DNA of 64,000 bases, from the NCBI GenBank assembly GCA_947626165.1, contig CANQRG010000001.1, positions 62,001-126,000 on the forward strand. Reading direction: 5' to 3'. Shown in pieces: positions 28,311 through 37,151 of this stretch. Each line of letters opens with the position of its first letter. Within the stretch, counting starts at the first letter, position 1. The notes below the pieces were generated by a model that was given only the letters and a program-made list of their open reading frames with translations, made no database searches and was not told where the DNA came from. Origin of the DNA: an uncultured Clostridia bacterium (GTDB lineage Bacteria; Bacillota; Clostridia; Oscillospirales; Ruminococcaceae). The position numbers and the translations under genes were made by a program.

Positions 28311-28517
28311 ATTGCTTGCTCCTTTTTTTGGCATTTTCAAATCGGCTGTTACTTTAATATTTATTTTACCACAAAAAATAAAATATAGCAAGTTAGAGGT
28401 TTGACGGTCTTGCCTCTTGTCTCTGGTATCTGAGCCTCCAGCGTCACGCCGGTCTTGCATCTAAACTTCATGATTTTAAACGCTTGACAAAATAAAATTA
28501 TATGTTATAATATAAAT

Positions 28518-28622
28518 GTAAAAGAGAGTGCTGCACACGGCAAATTAATGCCTAGGCGGTTTACTCCCCAGTTTGGTTATGAACAACCGTATCCTGGAAA
28601 GATTGGCGGTTGTTCTTTTTTA
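28518..28622 (+). ncRNA. Putative antisense antitoxin RNA (copy 4)
   Basis: Plus-strand promoter 28484-28511; terminator GAACAACCG(28581)...CGGTTGTTC(28615) TTTTTTATTT. Confidence 0.55.
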
Positions 28623-28639
28623 TTTATATAAAAAAGCTT

Positions 28640-28729
28640 CTAATTTTTCTTATTAAATATAAGAAAAGCTAGAGTGATAATTTCGGTTATCATGCTAATG
28701 AATGAAAACAATTCATAAAATGATACCAT
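28640..28729 (-). CDS. 29-aa hydrophobic peptide, putative type I toxin (divergent)
   Basis: MVSFYELFSFISMITEIITLAFLIFNKKN*; SD GGGGGTGAT after CTCCCC-GAAA-GGGGG hairpin. Confidence 0.78.
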   Translation of the reverse strand: MVSFYELFSFISMITEIITLAFLIFNKKN

Positions 28730-28867
28730 ATTATCACCCCCTTTCGGGGAGAAACCGCCTGCCTTTTTATGTACAGCACTCTCTTATACACATTATAAAA
28801 TAAAATAAATATTTTGTCAAATAATGAAGAATTTAAAGACATATTAATTCTAAATATCTTAATTGTT

Positions 28868-28922
28868 TCCATTATCCATTATCCATTATCCATTATCCAT
28901 TGTCCATTGTCAATTATCAATT
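28868..28922. repeat. Tandem heptamer TCCATTA/TCCATTG array
   Basis: tccattatccattatccattatccattatccattgtccattgtcaattatcaatt. Confidence 0.9.
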
Positions 28923-28928
28923 AATAAG

Positions 28929-29125
28929 TCCGCCGTTGTACAAACTATAACATTAATCAAACTATACAAAGGCGGCACTGCGTGCAGGGGTCACCCCTGC
29001 CGGCTCGCCGGTCTTGCTTATTGCTTCTAGCAATATCTAATTCCTATGTACTAGTCCGCCGTTTTGAAATGATACACATTAGGATAAATTTCTAATAGGC
29101 GGCAGAGCCTCCGGCGGCTCGCCGG
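28929..29125. repeat. Two similar inverted-repeat units (GTCCGCC...GGCGGC) with GC-rich palindromes
   Basis: GTCCGCCGTTGTA...TATACAAAGGCGGC (28929-28976) and GTCCGCCGTTTTG...AATAGGCGGC (29054-29103); GCAGGGG-TCA-CCCCTGC; CCGGCG-GCT-CGCCGG. Confidence 0.7.
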
Positions 29126-29191
29126 ACATATTTATGCCCGTACTTTCATATACATAAATGAAAAACTGTATAGAAAGCGGGGCATTAATTT

Positions 29192-29974
29192 ATGATCGTA
29201 AAAACATTTAAAGTAAGAAAAAAAGGGTTAGTCATATGCGGCGGTATACTTATTGCACTTTTGGTGATACTTATAGTTTGCGGAATCGTGCATAAGGCTA
29301 CGGCTAAAACATACCCTATGAAAACCGAGAGCGAAAGACAGGCGTTTATGAGCGAAATGGGCTGGGAGGTCTCTGAGGAATATACAAGCTGTAAAGTAGT
29401 TTCAATACCTGAGGAGTTTAACGAAACATACGAAAGCTATAACGAGCTTCAGAAGGAGCAGGGCTTTAATCTAAAGAAGTATAAAGGAGAAATGGTTGAA
29501 ATTTATACATATGCGGTGTATAATTATCCCGGAAATCCTGAGAATGTTGTTATTAATTTGATGGTGTTCGACGGTAATTTAATAGGCGGAGATGTTTCAT
29601 GTAATGAGCTTGACGGATTTATGCAGGGACTTAAAAATCCTGATCCGGACGATAAAGCGTCGTTAGATGAAAATGAAGCTGAAGAAGAGGAAATCGTTGA
29701 AGATGAATCAAAGAACTCTGAGAGCTCGTCGGCGAAATCTAAAAAGGATAAGGAAAACGCTAGCAGCAGTTCAGATGTGAATTCTAAATCTGATAAAAAA
29801 CAAGCCAAGAACGCCTTCGACAGCAGTTCGGACAGTGCAGAGTCGGATTTGGACGGAGAAGCTGAAGAAGAAACACAAACTGCAAATGTGACCGATAACA
29901 GTGATACGGAAGAAAGCAGTACCGAGCAATCTTCTCAAAATACTTTAGCAGAAAGCAGCTCTCAGCAGTGGTAA
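29192..29974 (+). CDS. DUF4830-like membrane-anchored protein with acidic/Ser-rich tail
   Basis: One TM at N-terminus; MKTESERQAFMSEMGWEVSEEYTSCKVVSIPEEFNETYESYNELQKEQGFNLKKYKGEMVEIYTYAVYN; low-complexity S/E/D C-terminus. Confidence 0.65.
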   Translation: MIVKTFKVRKKGLVICGGILIALLVILIVCGIVHKATAKTYPMKTESERQAFMSEMGWEVSEEYTSCKVVSIPEEFNETYESYNELQKEQGFNLKKYKGEMVEIYTYAVYNYPGNPENVVINLMVFDGNLIGGDVSCNELDGFMQGLKNPDPDDKASLDENEAEEEEIVEDESKNSESSSAKSKKDKENASSSSDVNSKSDKKQAKNAFDSSSDSAESDLDGEAEEETQTANVTDNSDTEESSTEQSSQNTLAESSSQQW

Positions 29975-30004
29975 ATTAAAATTAGTTTAATAAAGGAATT
30001 AAAA

Positions 30005-30724
30005 ATGAAATCGGAAATAATGCGCGTTGATAAGTATATTTCAAATCAGTTGAACGGCGTTTCGCGAAAAGACGCTAAAGCCCTTTGCAGAAAAGGCGAG
30101 GTCTTAGTCAATGGTAATGTTGTGAAAAATAGCGATGAAAAGATAACTGCCGGAAAGGATACTGTCACCGTTCAAGGTGAGGAAATAGCTTATAAGAAGT
30201 ATGTGTATATTATGTTGAATAAGCCTCAGGGGTACGTTTGCTCCACACACGATGGAAAATCTCCGACTGTGCTGGAGCTTGTTCCGCCTGAGCTTTTTCG
30301 TGAAGGATTGTTTCCCGCAGGTAGACTAGATAAGGATACTGAGGGGTTTGTGCTTCTGACCAACGACGGCGAGCTCGCCCATAAAATGCTCTTGCCTAAA
30401 AGCCATGTTGAGAAAAAGTATTACGTTGAACTAGAAAAACCTGTGGAAGACTATTATATCAGTGAGTTTGAAAAAGGTATGGAAATCGACGGCGGCGACG
30501 TTTGCCTTCCTGCTAGGATAGAATTTGTTCCAGAAAATGAAAAAGCTTGCTATGTCTATATTAGTGAGGGTATGTACCATCAAATAAAAAGAATGTTTCA
30601 TAAATTGTTAAATAAAGTCGTTTTTTTGAAGCGCGTTAAGATAGGAAATCTTGAAATGAACCCGGATCTTGCTCTCGGAGAGTGTTTGGAACTTTTGCAC
30701 AAAGATGTTGAAAAGATTTTGTGA
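30005..30724 (+). CDS. rsuA: 16S rRNA pseudouridine synthase (RsuA family)
   Basis: S4 domain; NKPQGYVCSTHDGKSPTVLELVP; FPAGRLDKDTEGFVLLTNDGELAHKMLLPK. Confidence 0.92.
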   Translation: MKSEIMRVDKYISNQLNGVSRKDAKALCRKGEVLVNGNVVKNSDEKITAGKDTVTVQGEEIAYKKYVYIMLNKPQGYVCSTHDGKSPTVLELVPPELFREGLFPAGRLDKDTEGFVLLTNDGELAHKMLLPKSHVEKKYYVELEKPVEDYYISEFEKGMEIDGGDVCLPARIEFVPENEKACYVYISEGMYHQIKRMFHKLLNKVVFLKRVKIGNLEMNPDLALGECLELLHKDVEKIL

Positions 30725-30879
30725 GACTTGGAAGTAAAATTATACAGATTTAGTAATTATAAATAATTTCTCTGTTCAAACTTTAGTGAAAAAACCGTTG
30801 AAATTACCCTTTTAAATTTGTTATCATATTATTAGGCAAATTTACTTTTTAAAATATATTAACGGGAGGTCATACATAA

Positions 30880-32022
30880 ATGGCAAGTGTATCACTAAAG
30901 GGAATTTACAAAAAGTATCCTGGTAATGTTGTGGCTGTTTCAGACTTCAACATCGAAATCAAGGATAAAGAGTTCATCATTCTCGTTGGCCCGTCAGGCT
31001 GCGGAAAGTCAACAACTCTTAGAATGATCGCCGGTCTTGAGGAAATTAGCGACGGCGAGCTCTATATCGGTGACAGATTAGTCAACGATATCGCTCCTAA
31101 GGACAGAGATATCGCTATGGTTTTCCAGAACTACGCTCTCTATCCTCATATGACCGTTTTTGAGAATATGGCGTTCGGTCTTAAGCTCAGAAAGGTTCCT
31201 AAAGACCAAATCGCTAAAAAGGTCGAGGAAGCCGCTAAAATCCTCGATATCGCTCACCTGCTCGATAGAAAACCTAAGGCTTTGTCCGGAGGTCAGAGAC
31301 AGCGTGTAGCTTTGGGTAGAGCTATCGTTCGTGAACCGCAGGTGTTCCTGCTAGATGAGCCGCTCTCAAACCTCGACGCTAAATTGAGAGCCCAGATGAG
31401 AACTGAAATTTCTAAACTCCATAAGAGATTGGGTACTACGTTTATCTACGTTACCCACGACCAGACTGAGGCTATGACTATGGCTGATAGAATCGTCGTT
31501 ATGAAGGACGGCTTCATTCAGCAGGTCGATACCCCGAATAACCTATATCAGCACCCTGTTAATCAGTTCGTTGCCGGTTTTATCGGCTCGCCTCAAATGA
31601 ACTTTATCGACTCTAAATTGCTTAAAGTCGATGGAAAATATGTGATTGAGTTCGGTACAGAGGATACTAAGGAAACTAGAGGCGTTAAGTATACTGTCGA
31701 GGTCCCTGAGTCTAAATCAGATGAGAAACTCCTTGAACCGCTTGTCGGTAAGGAAGTAGTTTTGGGTATTCGCCCTGAGTGTATTCACGATGAGGAAATG
31801 TTTATTTCTTCTGCTAAAACTGGCGTTATCGATACTACCGTTGAAGTAGCTGAAATGATGGGCGCAGAAACCTACCTTTACCTCAACTGCGTAGGTATTC
31901 AAATGACCGCTAGGGTTTCTCCTAGAAATAACGTTAGACCTCAGGATAAAATTAAGGTCGCTATTGACCCAAATAGAATTCATATCTTTGAGAAGGATAC
32001 CGAAAAGGCTGTCGTTAATTAA
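30880..32022 (+). CDS. msmK: Sugar ABC transporter ATP-binding protein (MsmK/UgpC/MalK type), orphan
   Basis: [55 protein letters not shown]-term TOBE-like; no adjacent permease. Confidence 0.93.
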   Translation: MASVSLKGIYKKYPGNVVAVSDFNIEIKDKEFIILVGPSGCGKSTTLRMIAGLEEISDGELYIGDRLVNDIAPKDRDIAMVFQNYALYPHMTVFENMAFGLKLRKVPKDQIAKKVEEAAKILDIAHLLDRKPKALSGGQRQRVALGRAIVREPQVFLLDEPLSNLDAKLRAQMRTEISKLHKRLGTTFIYVTHDQTEAMTMADRIVVMKDGFIQQVDTPNNLYQHPVNQFVAGFIGSPQMNFIDSKLLKVDGKYVIEFGTEDTKETRGVKYTVEVPESKSDEKLLEPLVGKEVVLGIRPECIHDEEMFISSAKTGVIDTTVEVAEMMGAETYLYLNCVGIQMTARVSPRNNVRPQDKIKVAIDPNRIHIFEKDTEKAVVN

Positions 32023-32511
32023 TTAGCTTGTTTTCATAATTAAATTTTTTCCTTTTTGTAGACTTCCCCCATAAGTTGGTACCCTCCGGCTTTGGGGGTC
32101 GTCTTCTAAATTGCTTTGTGTGCGGACATGCCTTTTTGCGTTGACAGTCAATACAGTGTAAGTGTATTATATGTAATATTATGTTAACAAAGTTGTAAAA
32201 GCATTTTAATTGTATTTAGAGTTTAGTTGTGTTAACATTTATGAGTTGCTAAATAAAGGAATTTGAATTCTTGAAAAATTGCAATTTTAATGCCGTTTTT
32301 GACTATTTTGCACTGATATTGGTCTGATTGTTACTGAAATCTTGTAAAAAATTAGGTGTTGCTTTTTATTGCGTTTAGTGTTATAATACTAACACCCGTT
32401 GGATAAGGTTTACAATATATTGTTCGCTTTTTTGATTATTATGCACTGCTGATGGTGTAAATTTAATAAGAAAATTGTCAATATTTTAGTGTTGCAATTA
32501 TTTTAGCGCTG

Positions 32512-32708
32512 TGTTATAATAACCTCAATGAGTTTTCTGGCGAAAACTTATGCAATGCATAAATGCATTGCCGGAAATCTAAAAGATTTCCGCATTGAGA
32601 ACATTGTACCATAATTTAAGGCTGGCACCTTTTGCTTTGCTCCGCAAAGCAGTGAAGCTCCGTTTCACTAAATTATGTTATAATAACCTCAATGAGTTTT
32701 CTGACGAA
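32512..32708. repeat. Direct repeat TGTTATAATAACCTCAATGAGTTTTCTG(G/A)CGAA flanking nested palindromes
   Basis: Copies at 32512-32544 and 32676-32708; intervening palindromes (see findings). Confidence 0.85.
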
Positions 32709-32969
32709 GCATGAATTTATGAGATTTTTGACAAAAAATGAATTTATGAGTTTCTAGCGAAAACTACGCAATGCATTCATTACTTACTATTTAGTCAGCT
32801 AAATAAAGCAATTCATACAATTGTAAAAAAAAGTTTATGGTTTTTTTATTTTTGTTATTGCCTTATGCTGTATACTTTAATTAGTTATAATTCTAAGCTA
32901 AAAAATTCGGCTTAGCATTATATAAATCATTTCAATTTAAAAATTTTAAAAGAAAAGAGGTAAACAACA

Positions 32970-35900
32970 TTGAAAATGAAAAGAAAAGCTTTAAGTGTTT
33001 TAAGCTGTTTAGCACTTATTGCTAGCTCTTTGCCATCTACGGCGGTTTTCGTTTCAGCTGCGGAGACAACAACGACTAGTCCTGGCGATCCGCAGTATGT
33101 TACCATTAAAGAGGGCGAAAAAACAACGTATAATGTTTTCGCTAATGGTACAGATATTGAGGTTGCTTTTGATGCAACGAAAGGAACGAATACTGTAACG
33201 TGGCTTGATGCTGAAGGAGCTAAAAACAAAATACAGTCAGTTCCAACAAACGCAAATGTATTTGCAGGATGTCATGGCAGTGCTACACCAGTTGGCACAG
33301 CAGATAAGCCTGTAAAAATTACAATTGACGGCGCACATTTGAATACTGTTTACGGCGGTGGACTTCATGAGTCAATTGTTGAAAATGTAGAAATAACAGT
33401 TAAAGGCGAAGCACAGCTTAATTGGGTTTGCGGAGGCGGAGCAAATTGTCTTATTAAAGACAACGAAAATGCATGTCAAGACAAAGGTTGGAAAGACAAT
33501 GCAGCTAATTCCGCAACTTTAGTTAAGAAGGCAGTAGTTAATATTGAAGCCGGTACAGTTGCAAATGACGTTTATGGCGGCGGTGAAGGCTACAGCAAAA
33601 CCGAAAATACAACCGTAAATATTAAGGGCGGTAAACTTACTTCTGTATGTGCCAGCGGTTCTAACGGTGCTACCGGTAATTCTGAGGTTAACATTGAAAG
33701 CGGTACTATTACATACGTTTACTCTGTAAAAAGAGGTAATCTTGCAAGCTCAGATATTACAGTTACAGGCGGTGAAATAACTAACCTTTATATAGGCGCA
33801 GCAAGCTATCCGAATATTACCGGTACTGTTGCAAAATCAAATGTAGACATCACAGGCGGTACTGTTAAAGAGTTACACGCAGGTAAATCAAACAATGAGA
33901 CTTTGGATGTAGCAAAGCAGGAATATTCATTCTCAGCTAATCCAAGTTCTGTTGAAAAGTACAACGCAGACATTCAAGAGAAAAAGGATAAGGAAAATGC
34001 TTATTACTACTATGATGTATATCTAAATAATGACGAGAAGGATAATATAGGAGATAGTGCTGCAAACAAATTAGATAAGATTGTAAATGTTGTTAAAGGC
34101 AGCAATCAAAAGGATTATCAGGTAGTATATGTAGTGGCAAATGGATATAAAGTTGAAGCTACAGATGTATTAGAAGACGGTGTATGGAAAGCTACCAAAA
34201 TCACTTGTGAAGACGGAAGCTATGTAAAAACAAACTACGACATTGTCAACTTGTTCGGCGGTAAGCATAATGATGATTCAACAACTGTTAATGGAGACAT
34301 TACTTTGGACGGAACTACTCACGTTAAATATGTTTTCGGCGGCGGCTGGCATAAGTCAAGTACCGGCACTGCAAAGGTAACAATCAAGAACAACGCAGAA
34401 GTTTATAGAGTTCAAGGCGGAGCATCAAGCTTCTTAAGTTATGATAACGCAAACTGCGGTGTTCAGGGTTGTGATGGTTGCAATTACGAAGCTAATAAGA
34501 ATAAAGAATGTTGGAAGCCAAATGGTGATCCAACGACAGCTGACTATGCTGAGGCTAAAGCACGCGTTGAAAGCGCAGAGGTTATCATTGATGGTTGCAA
34601 AAACTCATACAGCGATCCAATCAGCGGCACAACTTTAAAGACTATTGTATACGGCGGCGGTGAAAGCTACGCTTACACAGGCTCAGCTACAGTTACAGTT
34701 AAATCAGGAACTGTTGAGACTGTTTATGCCGCAGGTTCTAACGGTAATACAGCTACGGCTGAGGCAAACGTTGAAGGCGGAACAGTTAATAGTCTTGCAT
34801 CTGCAAAGAGCGGAAAAGTTGGCGAAGTTACTGTAAACGTTAAGGACGGTGCAGTAAAAGAGTTAGTTGTCGGCGCTCATGCTAATGTACATGGTATGGC
34901 AAGTGTTGATTCTGCTAAAGTAACTGTATCAGGTGGTACGGTAACTAAAGTAATTGACGGTGACGTTGATAAAAATGGTGAAACTAAGAATACCGAGACT
35001 AATAAAGAAAAGTATGATATCGTTGCTGACGGCGGAACAATTACAGAGATAACTGGTTCTAGTGATAGTAGTGCAGCTGAATACGGTGAAGCAGGAAATA
35101 TTGACTGCCACCATGATAAGTATGCTAAGCTTGAAGAGACAAAGGGAACTCATGCAACTTGTGAAAAAGCCGGAACTTATGATTATTGGAAGTGCAGCAA
35201 CTGCAAACGTTATATCATAGTTAAAGATGGCGAATATGAAGACGTTACTAACGAACAGGGCGACGGCGTTGATGAAACAAAGATCGTTATGGAATCTGGT
35301 CCAACACACCACGTATACGACGGTGAGATAATAGTAACAGTTGACGCTAAGTGCTTAACTGATGGTATGAAGTCATACACAGTATGTACAGTATGCGGAA
35401 AGCAGAAAGCAATTGTTACAGATGAAAACGGCGAATACATTAAGGAAGTTGCTGCTGATAAGTCTAAATATCAGTATACAGACACAATTGGCGAGGATAA
35501 GATAGCTGATAAAGACTTAGTTATTGAGGCATTGGGTCACTTACCAAAGACAGTGCCTGCTATTGAATCAACTTGCACAAGTGAAGGTAGAACAGCTTGG
35601 GTTATGTGCGATAGAGATGGTTGCGGCGTAACTATTGTTGCACCAACTACAACACCTAAGAAAGACCACACTTATGGTCAAGAAATCGCAGAGAAAAAGG
35701 CTACATGTAAAGATCCTGGAACAAAGGCACACTATCAATGTTCAGTATGTAAGAATTTATTTGTTAAAGATGGTGATGTATATACTCAGGTTACAGAAGA
35801 TCAATTAGTAATTCCTGCAACAAACGAGCATACATGGGGCGAATACACATCAAACAATGATGCAACATGTACAACACCTGGAACAAAGACAGCTGAATGT

Positions 35901-36983
35901 TCAGTATGCGGTGCAAAAGACACGCAAGAAGATACTGATAATCCTGCAAAGGGTCATAGTTACCTTGAGAATTTGAAGGAAGAAGTTCCAGCAACATGTA
36001 CAGAAGACGGAATTAAAGCACACTATGAGTGTACAGTCTGCGGAGCAAAATTCGTAGAGAAGGTTACTGAACCTGAGCCTGATGATTCATCAAGCGAAAC
36101 TGATTCTTCAAGCGAGACTGATTCATCAAGCGAAACTGAACCAACAAGCACAACAACTGCTTCTTCAAGCGATAGTGATTCGAGTTCATCAGATTCATCA
36201 GAGCCAGAAGCTACAGTTAAGGAATATGTAGAAGTAACAGAAGAAAACTATGACGAGTTACTAAAGATTCCAGCATTAGGACACAATGAAGTTAAACTTG
36301 AAGCTGTAGAAGCAACATGTACAGCAACTGGTTTGACAGAAGGATTGAAGTGCGACAGATGCGGAGAAGTTCTTGTACCACAGACTGTAGTACCTACAAT
36401 TCCTCACAAGAATGATGTTAAACTGGAAGCAGTAAACGAAACATGTGAGACATGGGGCTTAACTGAAGGTGTTAAGTGCAGTGTATGCGGTACAATCACT
36501 ACACCACAGACCTTGATTCCACCTCTGGGACACGACTATGATGCAAACGGTGTATGCAAGCGTGACGGAGCAATCAAGCCAGGTGTTGTACAGCCGACAC
36601 AGCCGACAAATGTAACTCAAGCACCTACAACTGCAGGTCCTAAGGTATCAGTTAAGGTATTAAAGATCACACAGGCTAAGCTTACAAAGCTCAAAGTTAA
36701 GAGCAAGGCAAAGAACAAGATCAACGTAAGCTGGAAGAAGGTAGCAAATGCTAAGGGCTATCAGGTAGAAGTTTCAAAGAGCAGCAGCTTCAAGTCGGGA
36801 GCTAAGGTATTAAAAAAGACCACTAAGAATTTGAAACTGACAATCAAGAACAAGAAGCTCAAGAGCAAGAAGACCTACTATGTACGTGCAAGAGCGTACA
36901 CGACATACAAGGCTGCTGATGGTTCTACAAAGAAGGCATACAGCAAGTGGAACTTTGTTTTAAGAAAGGTTAAAATCAAGTAA
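32970..36983 (+). CDS. Large secreted repeat protein: two beta-helix-like GGG-rich blocks, ~8 Cys/His repeats, Ser-rich linker, C-terminal Fn3-like domain
   Basis: 1337 aa; signal peptide MKMKRKALSVLSCLALIASSLPSTAVFVSAAE; repeated VYGGG and HxnATCnGnCxxC units; KINVSWKKVANAKGYQVEVSKSSSFKSG. Confidence 0.85.
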   Translation: MKMKRKALSVLSCLALIASSLPSTAVFVSAAETTTTSPGDPQYVTIKEGEKTTYNVFANGTDIEVAFDATKGTNTVTWLDAEGAKNKIQSVPTNANVFAGCHGSATPVGTADKPVKITIDGAHLNTVYGGGLHESIVENVEITVKGEAQLNWVCGGGANCLIKDNENACQDKGWKDNAANSATLVKKAVVNIEAGTVANDVYGGGEGYSKTENTTVNIKGGKLTSVCASGSNGATGNSEVNIESGTITYVYSVKRGNLASSDITVTGGEITNLYIGAASYPNITGTVAKSNVDITGGTVKELHAGKSNNETLDVAKQEYSFSANPSSVEKYNADIQEKKDKENAYYYYDVYLNNDEKDNIGDSAANKLDKIVNVVKGSNQKDYQVVYVVANGYKVEATDVLEDGVWKATKITCEDGSYVKTNYDIVNLFGGKHNDDSTTVNGDITLDGTTHVKYVFGGGWHKSSTGTAKVTIKNNAEVYRVQGGASSFLSYDNANCGVQGCDGCNYEANKNKECWKPNGDPTTADYAEAKARVESAEVIIDGCKNSYSDPISGTTLKTIVYGGGESYAYTGSATVTVKSGTVETVYAAGSNGNTATAEANVEGGTVNSLASAKSGKVGEVTVNVKDGAVKELVVGAHANVHGMASVDSAKVTVSGGTVTKVIDGDVDKNGETKNTETNKEKYDIVADGGTITEITGSSDSSAAEYGEAGNIDCHHDKYAKLEETKGTHATCEKAGTYDYWKCSNCKRYIIVKDGEYEDVTNEQGDGVDETKIVMESGPTHHVYDGEIIVTVDAKCLTDGMKSYTVCTVCGKQKAIVTDENGEYIKEVAADKSKYQYTDTIGEDKIADKDLVIEALGHLPKTVPAIESTCTSEGRTAWVMCDRDGCGVTIVAPTTTPKKDHTYGQEIAEKKATCKDPGTKAHYQCSVCKNLFVKDGDVYTQVTEDQLVIPATNEHTWGEYTSNNDATCTTPGTKTAECSVCGAKDTQEDTDNPAKGHSYLENLKEEVPATCTEDGIKAHYECTVCGAKFVEKVTEPEPDDSSSETDSSSETDSSSETEPTSTTTASSSDSDSSSSDSSEPEATVKEYVEVTEENYDELLKIPALGHNEVKLEAVEATCTATGLTEGLKCDRCGEVLVPQTVVPTIPHKNDVKLEAVNETCETWGLTEGVKCSVCGTITTPQTLIPPLGHDYDANGVCKRDGAIKPGVVQPTQPTNVTQAPTTAGPKVSVKVLKITQAKLTKLKVKSKAKNKINVSWKKVANAKGYQVEVSKSSSFKSGAKVLKKTTKNLKLTIKNKKLKSKKTYYVRARAYTTYKAADGSTKKAYSKWNFVLRKVKIK

Positions 36984-37037
36984 TTCTTTCAACTCAGATT
37001 AAGTAATACAATTCAATAGATTGTTTACTTCAAAAAT

Positions 37038-37066
37038 GGAGACTAAGCCGATGAGGTTTAGTCTCC
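37038..37066 (+). terminator. Rho-independent terminator of the 1337-aa gene
   Basis: GGAGACTAAgCC-gatga-GGtTTAGTCTCC TTTTT. Confidence 0.85.
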
Positions 37067-37107
37067 TTTTTAATTGTGGGCAAGCAAAAGAATGGGGTTA
37101 ACGAAAA

Positions 37108-37139
37108 AACCACTAGGGAGGAGCATCTCCCCAGTGGTT
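37108..37139 (-). terminator. Terminator of rny
   Basis: AACCACT..GGGAG..CTCCC..AGTGGTT with T-tract on minus strand. Confidence 0.8.
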
Positions 37140-37151
37140 AATAAAATATAT

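Larger units (their letters stand above)
28484..28870. repeat. TA cassette copy 4 (inverted orientation)
   Basis: (-) TTGACA 28820-28815 / TATAAT 28797-28792; (+) TTGACA 28484-28489 / TATAAT 28506-28511; same IR; left-flank homology to copy 1 extends past the promoter. Confidence 0.85.

Noticed and set aside
28690-28872. 60-aa minus-strand ORF METIKIFRINMSLNSSLFDKIF...
   Set aside because: Crosses promoter and leader of TA cassette 4 in a different frame from the 29-aa toxin; starts upstream of the promoter
28868-28922. TCCATTA tandem array as a CRISPR array
   Set aside because: Unit is 7 bp with no spacers and no cas genes in the window; simple tandem heptamer
34441-35997. Short ORFs overlapping the 1337-aa protein (34441..34638, 34929..35312, 35791..35997)
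   Set aside because: Frame shadows of repetitive coding sequence
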